This document shows, one piece after another, positions 37,489 through 46,961 of a DNA stretch of 64,000 nucleotides (within the stretch, counting starts at the first letter, position 1; every line of letters begins with the position of its first letter). The stretch spans positions 3,472,001 through 3,536,000 of the forward strand of contig JAEVHH010000001.1 in the NCBI GenBank assembly GCA_017607445.1, in the 5' to 3' direction. The notes beneath the pieces are model-generated. The model saw only the letters and a program-made list of their open reading frames with translations, made no database searches and had not been told where the DNA came from. The position numbers and the translations under genes are program-made. This DNA comes from Histoplasma ohiense. Its lineage: Eukaryota; Ascomycota; Eurotiomycetes; Onygenales; Ajellomycetaceae.

Positions 37489-37857
37489 CATCTGTTAGTA
37501 GTTAACTTATGCAATCAACCTCTTCTGCCTCATGTTCCATGCTCACATACATCTACTTGTCTCTGTTATTGTGCTCTGCACTCATGTAGCCTTTAACAAT
37601 TCTTCTGTGTAACCCCTTCTGCCTCGCGCTCTGTGCTCATATAGTTCTAACAATTCTTTCATGTAACTCTCAATGTTCTTCTGCTCTGTACTCCACTGTG
37701 GGGTGGCTTCTGATATTCTTCCATCTCAATCTCCCCTCTATAAGAACCTTCTTTGTACAACCTTTTCTTCTGATCTCTTTTCTCTTTCTTTTCTTAATCA
37801 ATTCGTAATCTGTATTTAGGATAGTGCTAGATCGTTAATCGAAGTACGCTCATTACA
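37476..37857 (+). repeat. 3' LTR of A6
   Basis: 382 bp, TGTGACAGATT...CGCTCATTACA, preceded by GGGGGGGATAA. It keeps the unmutated primer sequence AATCAATTCGTAA near 37798-37810. Confidence 0.9.
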
Positions 37858-37862
37858 ATACA

Positions 37863-40602
37863 TTTTGTATGTGATTATCTTTGTTTTCATATCACAGTAA
37901 CAGCCTTGAGAAAATCTGATATAAGAAAAGCTTTCAACAAGGTTTTAAGATGAATTAAACACCAATTTGATTGTGAAACAAAGATTATACAAATTGACAA
38001 TGAGAGAGCAGTTAAAGAATCTGATATCTTTAAGAACTGGATAATTGAACTGAGTCTAGAGATCAAATACTCTTCAGAATATATCTATAAACAGAACAGT
38101 GCTGCTGAACAAGCAGGTGCTATCATAACCACTAGAGCAAGAGCTCTTAGAATAGAATTCTTGTTGCCCCAATCACTGTTCTCTGAGATAGCAACCACTG
38201 CCGTTTACTTGCTGAATAGAACCTCTATCAAGATACTAGAATGGAAATCACCACTTCAAGCACTAGAAGAATATCTTCATATCGACCATCACTCTTGTGC
38301 TCACTTACATGCCTACAGATGTCGAGCATATGCAAAGATTCTCAACAAGATCCTCAATTGAAATTGATTACAGAAGCTTGATCTCAGAGCTCATATTGAA
38401 TATCTTGTGGGTTATGATTCTACAAACATCTTTAGGATTTGGATTCCTCATCTAGATAGAGTGATAAGAACAAGGAATGTTATATTCAATGAAAATAGAT
38501 GATATAACCCAGATGAATCTCACATTGAAAAACAGCTGTGAGATTGAGTTGTTCAAGAGGTTGAGTTCTTGAATATTGAAGTTCAAGAACCAAGGATTGG
38601 CACTCCTCAACAAAAGAATAATCTATGCTCAGATATTGATATCTTCCATTCTGATGAGATCCCACTGTGTATGGAGAACATTGATAAAAATAGTGAAGAT
38701 ATTAGCAAGGCACTGAAGGTGCAACTTATGGCAGATATCTTATCTATACTGGATTCTACCCTTGAACCTGACTTTTCTATTGATACTCATCCAATATTAT
38801 CATCTAGCAATTGAGCATCTAGGGCGAATGAGATCAGTTCTGACTTCAACAAGTTCAATATAATTGAGGGCAAGAGAATGCGCAAGGCAACCCATCATAT
38901 AGCAGTATCTATTGCTAAAGATAATCCAAATCAAATGATCAATGCTGTCTTTGCAGAACCTCTATTCAGATCAGAACCTCTCAAAATTCATCAATCTCAG
39001 TTATCTGACCCATCTCAACATTGAAATGACATCAACAAGCATCTCTATTGTGATGAATGGATTAATGCTGTCAAACAGAAATGGGACTCTATAACCCAGT
39101 AAAATATCTATGAAATTGTTAACAGACCTTTGAAAGATATCTCAGTGATTTCATTATGTTGAGTGTTTATCTACAAGTTTGATGATGATGATTATCTTGT
39201 CAAGTTCAAAGCTTGTATCTGTGTCTGAGGTGATTTACAATCAGTATCTGATCTAAATATTAAAGCTCACACTCTAGTTGTAAGAACCTTCTGTATCTTG
39301 CTTGCTATTATCAACACCTTTGACCTTGATGCTGAGCAACTGAATGATGTCAATGCCTTTGTGAACAGCTCACTTGATGAACTAGTCTATGTTGAACTAT
39401 CAGATGATTGATGAAAGTTGAAGGGGGTATGAAATCTCAAGAAGAACATCTATATTCTACATCTATAATGTGCCTTATATGATCTAAGAAGATCACTCCT
39501 TCTATGGCTTAAAGAACTATCTAATACTCTTAAATGATTAGACTTCATTTCAATCTCTGAGAATAAATGCCTATTCATCAATGAATGGATAATTATATTC
39601 TTCTATGTTGATGATACTGTTGTGGTATCTCACTCTGATGACAGAGAGAAAAAGGATCAGTTAATCAAAGATCTTAAAGATATATATGAATTCCAACAGA
39701 TGGAAAACCTTGAATGATTTCTTAATATGAGAATTACTAGAGACCGGAGCTCTAAGAAGTTATGGCTCTGTCAAGATGCTTATATTAATAAGTTGATTGA
39801 TACTTATCATCTCACTCATGCTTGCAAAGCATCAACACCTCTATCTTGCATTCCACTAGCACTTTATCAAGGAACCGCATTGCCAGAGGATACCCACTAT
39901 TATCAATACTGAATCAGATTCTGTATATACACTGCAGTGATGACTAGACAAGATATCACATACACAGTTGACAAGCTCACAATCTATATAATCAATTCCT
40001 CAGAGCATCATTCTGCAGAGATCAATTGCATTATCATCTATCTACAAGATTTGAAGAATCTAGCAATTGAATATAGTGTATCTGATAGCTTATCAATGAA
40101 TGTGATTGAAGCAGCTAGTGATGCCTTCTTTGTGAATAATTCAGATAGAAGATCAACAGAAGATTACATCTTCAAACTTTTTGAAGAATCTGTTGATTGA
40201 AAGTCAAAGAGACAGAGAGTAATAACAACTTCCATCACTGAAGCTGAACTATTAGTCATATCACAGACAGACAAGAAGTCAATCTGATGGAAATGATTCT
40301 TTGATCATCCGGGATTTGATTCAGAACACAAGATTTCAATCCAATGCAATAATCAACAAACAGTTGGCATTCTTACTAAGGAAGATCCTTCCATCACAAC
40401 TAAATTACACCATGTTGATATCTACAGCAATTGGTTGTGAGAACAGATACAGTTCAGTGATATCTTGATACAATGAACATCTACAAACAACATGCCAGCG
40501 GACAGATTGACCAAGCCATTATTGCAACAGAGACAAAGAGAATTTGTCAAATAGATAGAATTAGTTGATATAACTGATCTTGTCAATAAAATAATAAAAT
40601 AA
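37863..40602 (+). pseudogene. D gag-pol pseudogene, second part (integrase, RT, RNase H)
   Basis: This resumes the integrase core (IHFVCD...IDNERAVKESDIF, SAAEQAGAIITTRARAL), then the RT with FFYVDDTVVVSHSDD at 39601-39645 (catalytic YVDD intact). It then has copia-type RNase H signatures (ADRLTKPLLQQRQREFVK) near 40500. It ends at TAA 40600-40602. Together with 30285-32200 it makes one 1552-codon frame with no indels, broken only by stops. Longer open stretches are 38569-38814 and 39937-40200. Confidence 0.9.
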
Positions 40603-40764
40603 GATATAAAACCTCAATGAGCTTGGATGGAAGAAGTTCAACATCCTCATATATCTTCTTTATCTATTTCTTTTCATTTTATTAATCATCATGTCTTCTA
40701 CATTATTTCCTATTCTGATAATTTTTCCAGCTTCATTACTGATATTATTCTGCTGAAGGGGGTA

Positions 40765-41099
40765 TGTGAGAAATGATCTATCATATCAAACATTGTGAGA
40801 AATGATCTATCATATCAAACATTGTGAGAAAGAATCTATTATATCAAGCATTGTGAGAAAGAATCTATCATATCAAGCATTGTGAGAAGTGATTGATCAT
40901 CTTATTCTATCTCAATTTCAGAAACTGAATCACTGCTCTGATGTATATCAGCACTGCTCTCATCATATGTTCAAGCATTCTCTTTCTTATAAATACTGCC
41001 TGATTATCATGTAATTATTGGAGTTATAATAATCAATTCAATTTACTTATTCGATATTCAGTATTTGGGTCAATATTCGGACTTTATTCAGTTCCGACA
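40765..41099 (+). repeat. 3' LTR of D
   Basis: 335 bp, one 29-bp unit longer than the 5' LTR (four full units). It is more mutated at CpG and GpG than the 5' LTR. Confidence 0.9.
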
Positions 41100-41104
41100 A
41101 AAGG

Positions 41105-41439
41105 AATACTTGTAGACACTCAGTTCTCTCACAGACACTATTCACAGTGTTGCAGTGCTAAGCTTGGTCAAGCTTCTTTGTGAACACTATTCACAGTGTT
41201 ACAGTTTGTAGACACTTGGGCCTTGTAGAACACAGTTGATTGTGTTTCAGATACTTAGACACAACAGTCTATATAACTAATGATAAGAGCACTCAGACCC
41301 ATGAGAGATCTCTTGTAATGACTAGACACTTAAGCCTGTAAATGATGCACTCAGATGTAAAAACTGATAATGATGCACTCAGATGTAAGAATTAATAACA
41401 AGACACTCAGATCTTAAACACAGAAGAATCAATTTGTAA
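41105..41439 (-). other. A4 leader
   Basis: Leader of A4 with the palindrome as AAGCTTGGTCAAGCTT at 41160-41175, tandem CACTCAGATGTAA units and the PBS at its right end. Confidence 0.7.
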
Positions 41440-41972
41440 TGTAACAGATGTACTTCAATTAACAATCTAGCACTATTCTAATACAGATTATGAATTGATT
41501 AAGAAAGAAAAGAGAAAAGAAATCAGAAGCAAAGATCATATGAAGAGAATTCTTATAGAGAAAAGTTCAGAGTGAAAGAATATCAGAAGCCACTCCACAG
41601 TGGAGTGTGGAACAGAAGAATATTAAGAGGTACATGTAAGAATTGTTAGAAACTACACAAGTGCAGAGTGTGGGATGGAGGAATCATTGAGAGCTATATG
41701 AAAGAATTGTTAGAGACTATATAAGTGTGGAACACAGAGTGGGAGAACATTAGAAGCTATGCAGAAGAATTGTTAGAGACTATATGAGTGTGAAGCACAG
41801 AGCAGAAGAACATTAAGAGCTATGTGTAAGAATCATTAAAAACTATACAAGTGCAGAGCATGGAGTGGAAGAACATCAAGGATTACATGAGGTCACAACA
41901 GCCAGAAACAAGTGAGTGCAGAAGGGGAGTTGATTGCGTAAGATAATTACTAATGGGTGCTAACCCGTCACA
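41440..41972 (-). repeat. 5' LTR of A4
   Basis: 533 bp, TGTAACAGATG...GTGCTAACCCGTCACA in plus orientation. Its right end abuts a plus-strand family A fragment (A7). Confidence 0.88.
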
Positions 41973-43865
41973 CTATAAACACAAATCATACAAAAAATTC
42001 ATAACTTACTGATGACTGAACACTCAGAATACAAAATCATATACAACATTGTTGCTCAAGAATTCTACTGATCAGATATATCAAAAGACATACACTGATT
42101 TATACTCAACTGTAATTACTGCAGCTCAGTGATAGTATAATGTGAATGCTGAAAAAAGATGCTGAAGTCTCTATCTATCTTCAATCAAACTTGATGTGAT
42201 ATAGCTATCAATTTTGCAGTATTCTTATTCAAAAGCAGAGATTCTATGAACATTCTAGTCATTATCAACTGACTCAGTAAGAGTATAATACTACAGCTTT
42301 GTGATAAGATGAATACTGAAGTAGTTGCAGATGTCTTTATCAGAAGTCTGTTCTATTGTATACACAATCTGTCTTCATTCATTGTATCAGATAGAGACAG
42401 TCAATTCATCAGCATACTCTGAGTCTGTATATGTCAATTATTAAGAATTGAATGAAAGTTATCAACAGCATACCACTCAGAGACTGATGAAGCTACTGAG
42501 AGAATGATATAAATGATAAAGAACATTCTCTGTAAATTCTGCAATTACATACAAAACAACTGAAACAATCTGCTGTCATATACTGAGATTGTGATTAATG
42601 ATTGAGATTCTGCTACAACAGATATAAGCTCATTCTTTTTTCTATATGAATACAACTTAGAGGTTCTGAACTTCTCTGAGACTTCTCAAAAAATCATATA
42701 TACTCACAGTCTCATACAAGCAGCAGAGAATATTGTGAGCAAGCTGAAGAAAGCTCATGAATAAGCAGAAGCTTCAATGATCAGTATTCAGTAAAATTAT
42801 AAAAATCAAACAAATATCAGAAGAAGTTCTGCAACTCAATATCATATAAAAGATAAAATCTGATTGAATCTCAAGAATATAAGAACAGATCATCTCTTAT
42901 ATACACTAGATTATCATCACATCAAATATACAGTGAAGAAAGTGCTAGATATATACAATTATCAACTCAACACTCTGTCTGACATCTATAACATCTTTCA
43001 TACAATTCTGCTCTGATCCACAGCTGAGAATCCATTCCCCTCACAGAGAATCTCTGATTAACAGCCACTCATCATTATAGAAGAAAATAATGAACTCAAG
43101 TGAGAAATCAAAACAATTCTTGACAATAGAATCAATCACTGCTGCTGTGAATACTTTGTCAAATGAATAGAATACAATCATTCAATCTGAAAATCTGTAT
43201 TTATTTTGAAGAACACTGCTGCTCTTGACATCTATGAGTTCTCACTCATTTCAGTAGAAAGAGATAATGTGACAGATTAGCATCTGTTAATAATTAACTT
43301 ATATAATCAACTCCTCTTCTGCATTCACTTGTTTCTGACTGTTGTAATTTTGTGTAATTCTTGATATTTTTTCACTCTGTGTTTCATACTTATATAGTTT
43401 CTAATGATTCTTCTGTATAGCTTTTAATATTCTTTCATTTTATATTTTATATTTGTATAGTCTCTAACAATTCTTCTGTGTAGCTTCTAATGTTCTCTCA
43501 CTTCATATTCCACACTTGTGTAGTCTGTAATGATTCTTTTATGTAGTCTTCAATGATTCTTTTACTTCACACTCTGTGCTTGTATAGTTTCTAACAATTC
43601 TTTCATATAGCTCTCAATAATTCTCTCACTTCATGCTCTGTGCTTGTGTAGTTTCTAACAATTCTTTCATATAGTTTTTAATGTTCTTTCACTTCACATT
43701 TCATTGTGAAGCAGCTTCTGATATTCTTCTGTTCTGAATTTCTCTCTATAAGAACCTTCTTCATACAATCTTTTCTTCTGATTTCTTTTCTCTTTCTTTT
43801 CTTAATCAATTTGTAATCTGTAATTAGAATAGTATCAAATCGTTAATTGAAGTACACCCGTTACA
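41973..43865 (+). mobile_element. Family A fragment A7: integrase to 3' LTR
   Basis: The left end is cut at the A4 LTR. The pol remnant (41973 to about 43280) starts before the integrase zinc domain (compare A5 at 24632) and runs through the chromodomain with many stops. Its LTR (43268-43865, 598 bp) is the longest in the window, with the most 64-bp U3 units. It is heavily mutated except for the last 30 bases (CGTTAATTGAAGTACACCCG). Confidence 0.82.
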
Positions 43866-44010
43866 ACAGTCTCATTTAGTCTCATTTTACAAAACAGAAT
43901 TAAATAGAATTATGATTTATTTATAATTACATAATACATATATTTTTATACTGAATGATAGCTAATTATAATATGAGTGTTATCAAATATCATTATCTTT
44001 TTGATGTCAC
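43866..44010 (+). mobile_element. Old hAT family H fragment
   Basis: Reads AGTCTCATTTAGTCTCATTTT, then a decayed copy of the inverted GGTCCC motif block and TGAGTGTTATCAAATATCATTA. This parallels 26120-26225 of H1. Both CC to TC and CA to TA changes are present, so it is older than H1 and H2. The terminal inverted repeat is missing on the left. Confidence 0.6.
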
Positions 44011-44937
44011 AACAAAAATATTATTATATGTCTATAGACATTTTGAAAATTAAAAAACAAAAACAAAAACAATAACTGAGAATATTATAAAAAAAAAAAC
44101 AAAAATCTTCAATAAAAAAAATTATGAAAAAAAAATAAAAAAATAAAATAAAACTCATTTATTTAATCTATAATCATCAAAAAATTACTACTCAATTCTT
44201 CAACAATCTTCATCATCAATCTAATATCTCTCACAGTGAGAATCATTCATTTATAATGAATTTTAGCTTTAAGATTATCTATAAAATGATTAGTGAGATA
44301 TTGTTACATCTGTTTTCACATAATATCATACACTCAAAAAGTGTGATCAATGTTGTCTTCACTGTAACTTGAAAAGTATTGAGAGCAGAATACTGAAAGT
44401 GATATTTTCTCTTATCAATCTCTCAGATAAGATATGCAAATATAATCTTGAAGAAAATGAGATTTTCAGATTTCTGATAATAACAAATTTCATGAATAGC
44501 TTCTACTTTTATATCAGTATCTAATATTATTAAAAATATTACTTTGAATTTCATACTCTGCTTATTCACTTTTTTCATACAAGGGTGGGGATTGCACATC
44601 TTTCACACAGCACAGCAAGTATTGAGATGCTGTTTGTAATGATGAGCTCAGACCACTTCTCACTTCATCACTCACTGCTTATATACTGTCTTACAGACAG
44701 CAGCAGTTGTTGATATTGCTTTCTGACAAGAGATATTTTTATCACAGATCATTTTTTTTATTGAGAGAGAGGGGAAGAAAAATCAGAGAGTGAAAGAGAA
44801 GAAATCAAAAAGTGAGAAAAGAGAAATCAGAGAGTAAGAAGAAATAAATGCAGAGAATAGATGTATAAATTTCAGAGAGAAAAAAACAAAGACTTGTGAT
44901 GATGAATTTACTAAATAGAATCAATTAATCAATCAGT
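44011..44937. other. Unclassified AT-rich DNA
   Basis: A-rich runs at 44050-44155, then decayed sequence without a recognisable frame. A minus-strand stretch near 44300-44500 looks weakly coding (FFKIIFAYLI, TLFECMILC), possibly the C-terminus of a non-LTR element, but this is not supported well enough to name. A purine-rich GAGAGA tract lies at 44760-44880. Confidence 0.35.
44933..44937. repeat. TSD TCAGT of element C (left)
   Basis: Exact match at 52076-52080. Confidence 0.85.
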
Positions 44938-45319
44938 TGTAAGCAGCGGTATGAGAATCAGCTGCTTATATCACAAGAAGTCCTTAAGACTCTGCAAGGA
45001 TTAAGTTGTAGAAGATAATATGGTAATATATCAGAGAGGATTCAGATTAATATTGATATCATAGAACATAGAGATCAAATTAAAACAGAATGATCCACTG
45101 ACCTCTAGAAGATTGGGTCAGCTGCTATCTATATACACAGTATCATAAACAGATCAAACTTGCTATGATGTAGATGGTGTAGTATGATGCAAGTGACAAG
45201 ATAATGTCTTGATTTCAAACCTGATATGATGTTGATGGTGCTATGTTCAGTGATGTCATATCTTTAGGGTAATCATCAATTTCAGCCTAGCACTGGTAAC
45301 TTAGTGTGGGTTTCTTACA
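44938..45319 (-). repeat. 3' LTR of C
   Basis: TGTAAGCAGCGGTATG...GGGTTTCTTACA on the plus strand. It differs from the other C LTR by scattered transitions. Confidence 0.9.
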
Positions 45320-45780
45320 ACTGCCCCCTCTGAAAGGGCTGCTGTCCCAGCAGGCCAAAAAATTGTAGGGTAATCATAGATAATTCACAGTAACAAGCAA
45401 CAGTGAATCTTTGTTGTTTCACTGATAACACAAAACTTGTAGAAGTAAATAGAATCATAACTGACAACACAGAAGTAAATAGAATCATAGAACATGTGAT
45501 TTCACAAAGAATATAGAGAACTAGAACCTCTGAGCAAATTCTGGTCCTGGTAAGCTATTGAGAGATTCCTTCCCCCCACCCCTGCCATCGATATTTCGAA
45601 GAAAGAATGTAAGTAATCACTAGAGGACCAGTGGGTTATCAATATAGAAACATTTGTTAACAGTAAAAGTAGTTTTTTAACAATATTTTTCAGAGAAATC
45701 CTCAGTCAGTAAGTATTGTGTTGCTTTGTCTCTATTTCCAGTAAGGGATTGCTAACTTGCTTTGAATAGAATCAGATATT
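45320..45780. other. Element C 3' region upstream of the antisense ORF
   Basis: No sense-strand coding. It includes GC-rich tracts that escaped mutation (CTGCCCCCTCTGAAAGGGC; CCCCCCACCCCTGCCATCG). It is in the position of a promoter or leader for the plus-strand ORF at 45781. Confidence 0.45.
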
Positions 45781-46575
45781 ATGTTGTTCACTTCAGTCAA
45801 TCAGTCAAGTCAGGGTCTCATCACTGGGGAGAACATCACAGCAGATTCTGTGATGGAAAAAATTCTCACAGAGAATGTGACCATGAATGAAGAAATTGAA
45901 GAGCAAATGAAGAAGGAGCAGTACACTCACAGCCTGGAGTTGAGAAGCTGTGTCTGCTGTCTTAAATCAATAGAAGATGTTTCTCTTTGTGTCCAGAAAG
46001 TGGCATTTAAGAACTGTAAAAGATGCCATACAAATCAATCTCATTGTGATTCTGTAAGTTTATTGAAAGAATATCAAAGGTTTTTAACAATCAGATTAAC
46101 ACTGAAATAGGTCCTCTCACATTTCAAAGAGCAAGCAATAGCCCTAGAGGTGTTATTCCAAGAAGGTCCAGAAAAGTACACTGAATTGCTGGCTATGCAG
46201 AAGCAATTTGTAAAGGAGCTCAATGCATATTATCTGTTTGAGTGAAATAAGATTGACAGAGACATTTCTAGTGCTTCACAGCACTGAAAGGCCTGTGTTG
46301 CTGCTGGCAGAACCTCTATCAAGAGGAAATCTGTTGCTGTGCTGACTTCTGCTGCCTCTTCTGCTTCTCTTGCTTCTGTGGTTGCATTGAACCCAGTCCC
46401 CTCCTCCAAAATTCTTGTGGTTCTGCAGCGTATTGAGGACGCTCAGAAGGAAATGAACAAAAAAATGGAAAAAATGATTACACAGATGAGGGAGATGGCC
46501 CAAAATATTGAATGCTTGAAGACAATGTTTTATACAGTACATATAATCAAAGGAATTTCACTAGATAATCACTAA
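45781..46575 (+). pseudogene. Antisense accessory ORF of element C: Zn2Cys6-like cluster plus coiled coil
   Basis: One plus-strand frame of 264 codons is interrupted by three stops (a TAG at 46108, then two TGAs). Residues 57-89 have the spacing C-x2-C-x9-C-x8-C-x2-C-x6-C, close to the fungal Zn(II)2Cys6 pattern except for the first loop (x9 where x6 is usual). A Ser/Ala-rich linker follows, then a heptad-like charged helix (RIEDAQKEMNKKMEKMITQM) near residues 218-237. It lies between the chromodomain end and the 3' LTR, opposite to gag-pol. It retains CpGs and reads as a former gene rather than a chance frame. Function is unknown; DNA binding is only suggested by the Cys spacing. Confidence 0.6.
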
Positions 46576-46961
46576 CAGATCATAGTTGGTAGGAAGGATC
46601 AGGAAAATTGAAAGGGAATTTGATATCATGAAAGAAGAATAAATTATAGGTGGTGTTCTGGAGGGTTCTTTGGGTGTTTTTTTTTTAAAAATAGTTTTTT
46701 CATCAAGGATATAATGCTCAGAATAATATCTTGGTTCTTTGCTTTTTCCTTTCAATCAGGGTTTGAAATTGTAATGTAGCCTCATTAAACTCCTAAAACC
46801 TTGTAGAATAAAAAGGAGAAGAGTGCCACTAAGCTTCAAGAATCTTTCACAGTTTGAAGCAGAAGTGTAGATAAGTAGAAACTTCAAAATCTTTATAGAA
46901 AAAAATAGAAGAACTACTAATGTTGTGTTCTGAAATGCTTCTTCTTAACAAGGGGTCAATT
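46576..46961. other. Spacer between antisense ORF and gag-pol end of C
   Basis: AT-rich sequence with no supported gene. The T9 run at 46678-46686 and nearby TA-rich sequence could hold 3' ends for both convergent reading frames. Confidence 0.35.

Larger units (their letters stand above)
32201..37857 (+). mobile_element. Family A element A6 inserted in copia D
   Basis: 5657 bp with two 382-bp LTRs (32201-32582; 37476-37857) and TSD ATACA. It is the most compact complete A copy, with short LTRs and no tandem leader units. The differences between the LTRs are almost all C to T or G to A at CpG and CpC/GpG. Confidence 0.93.
29589..41099 (+). mobile_element. Ty1/copia element D, split by A6
   Basis: LTRs are 29589-29894 (306 bp) and 40765-41099 (335 bp), both TGTGAGAAATG...CAGTTCCGACA, with TSD AAAGG. 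Without A6 and its TSD (5662 bases) the element is about 5.85 kb. It encodes one gag-pol frame with protease, integrase, RT and RNase H in copia order (integrase before RT). The polypurine tract GAAGGGGG lies at 40755-40762. Confidence 0.92.
17447..41972 (-). mobile_element. Family A element A4, split by A5 and by copia D
   Basis: The minus-strand element is recovered as 17447-20380, 27850-29588 and 41105-41972, joined across two later insertions whose TSDs (GATCT; AAAGG) match exactly. Its 5' LTR is 41440-41972 (533 bp). Its left (3') LTR is the one shared with A3 (470 bp), so the two LTRs differ by one 64-bp unit. Confidence 0.82.

Noticed and set aside
44300..44500. C-terminus of a non-LTR (LINE-type) reverse transcriptase on the minus strand
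   Set aside because: A few suggestive residues (TLFECMILC) but no catalytic motif, poly-A tail or boundary could be shown.
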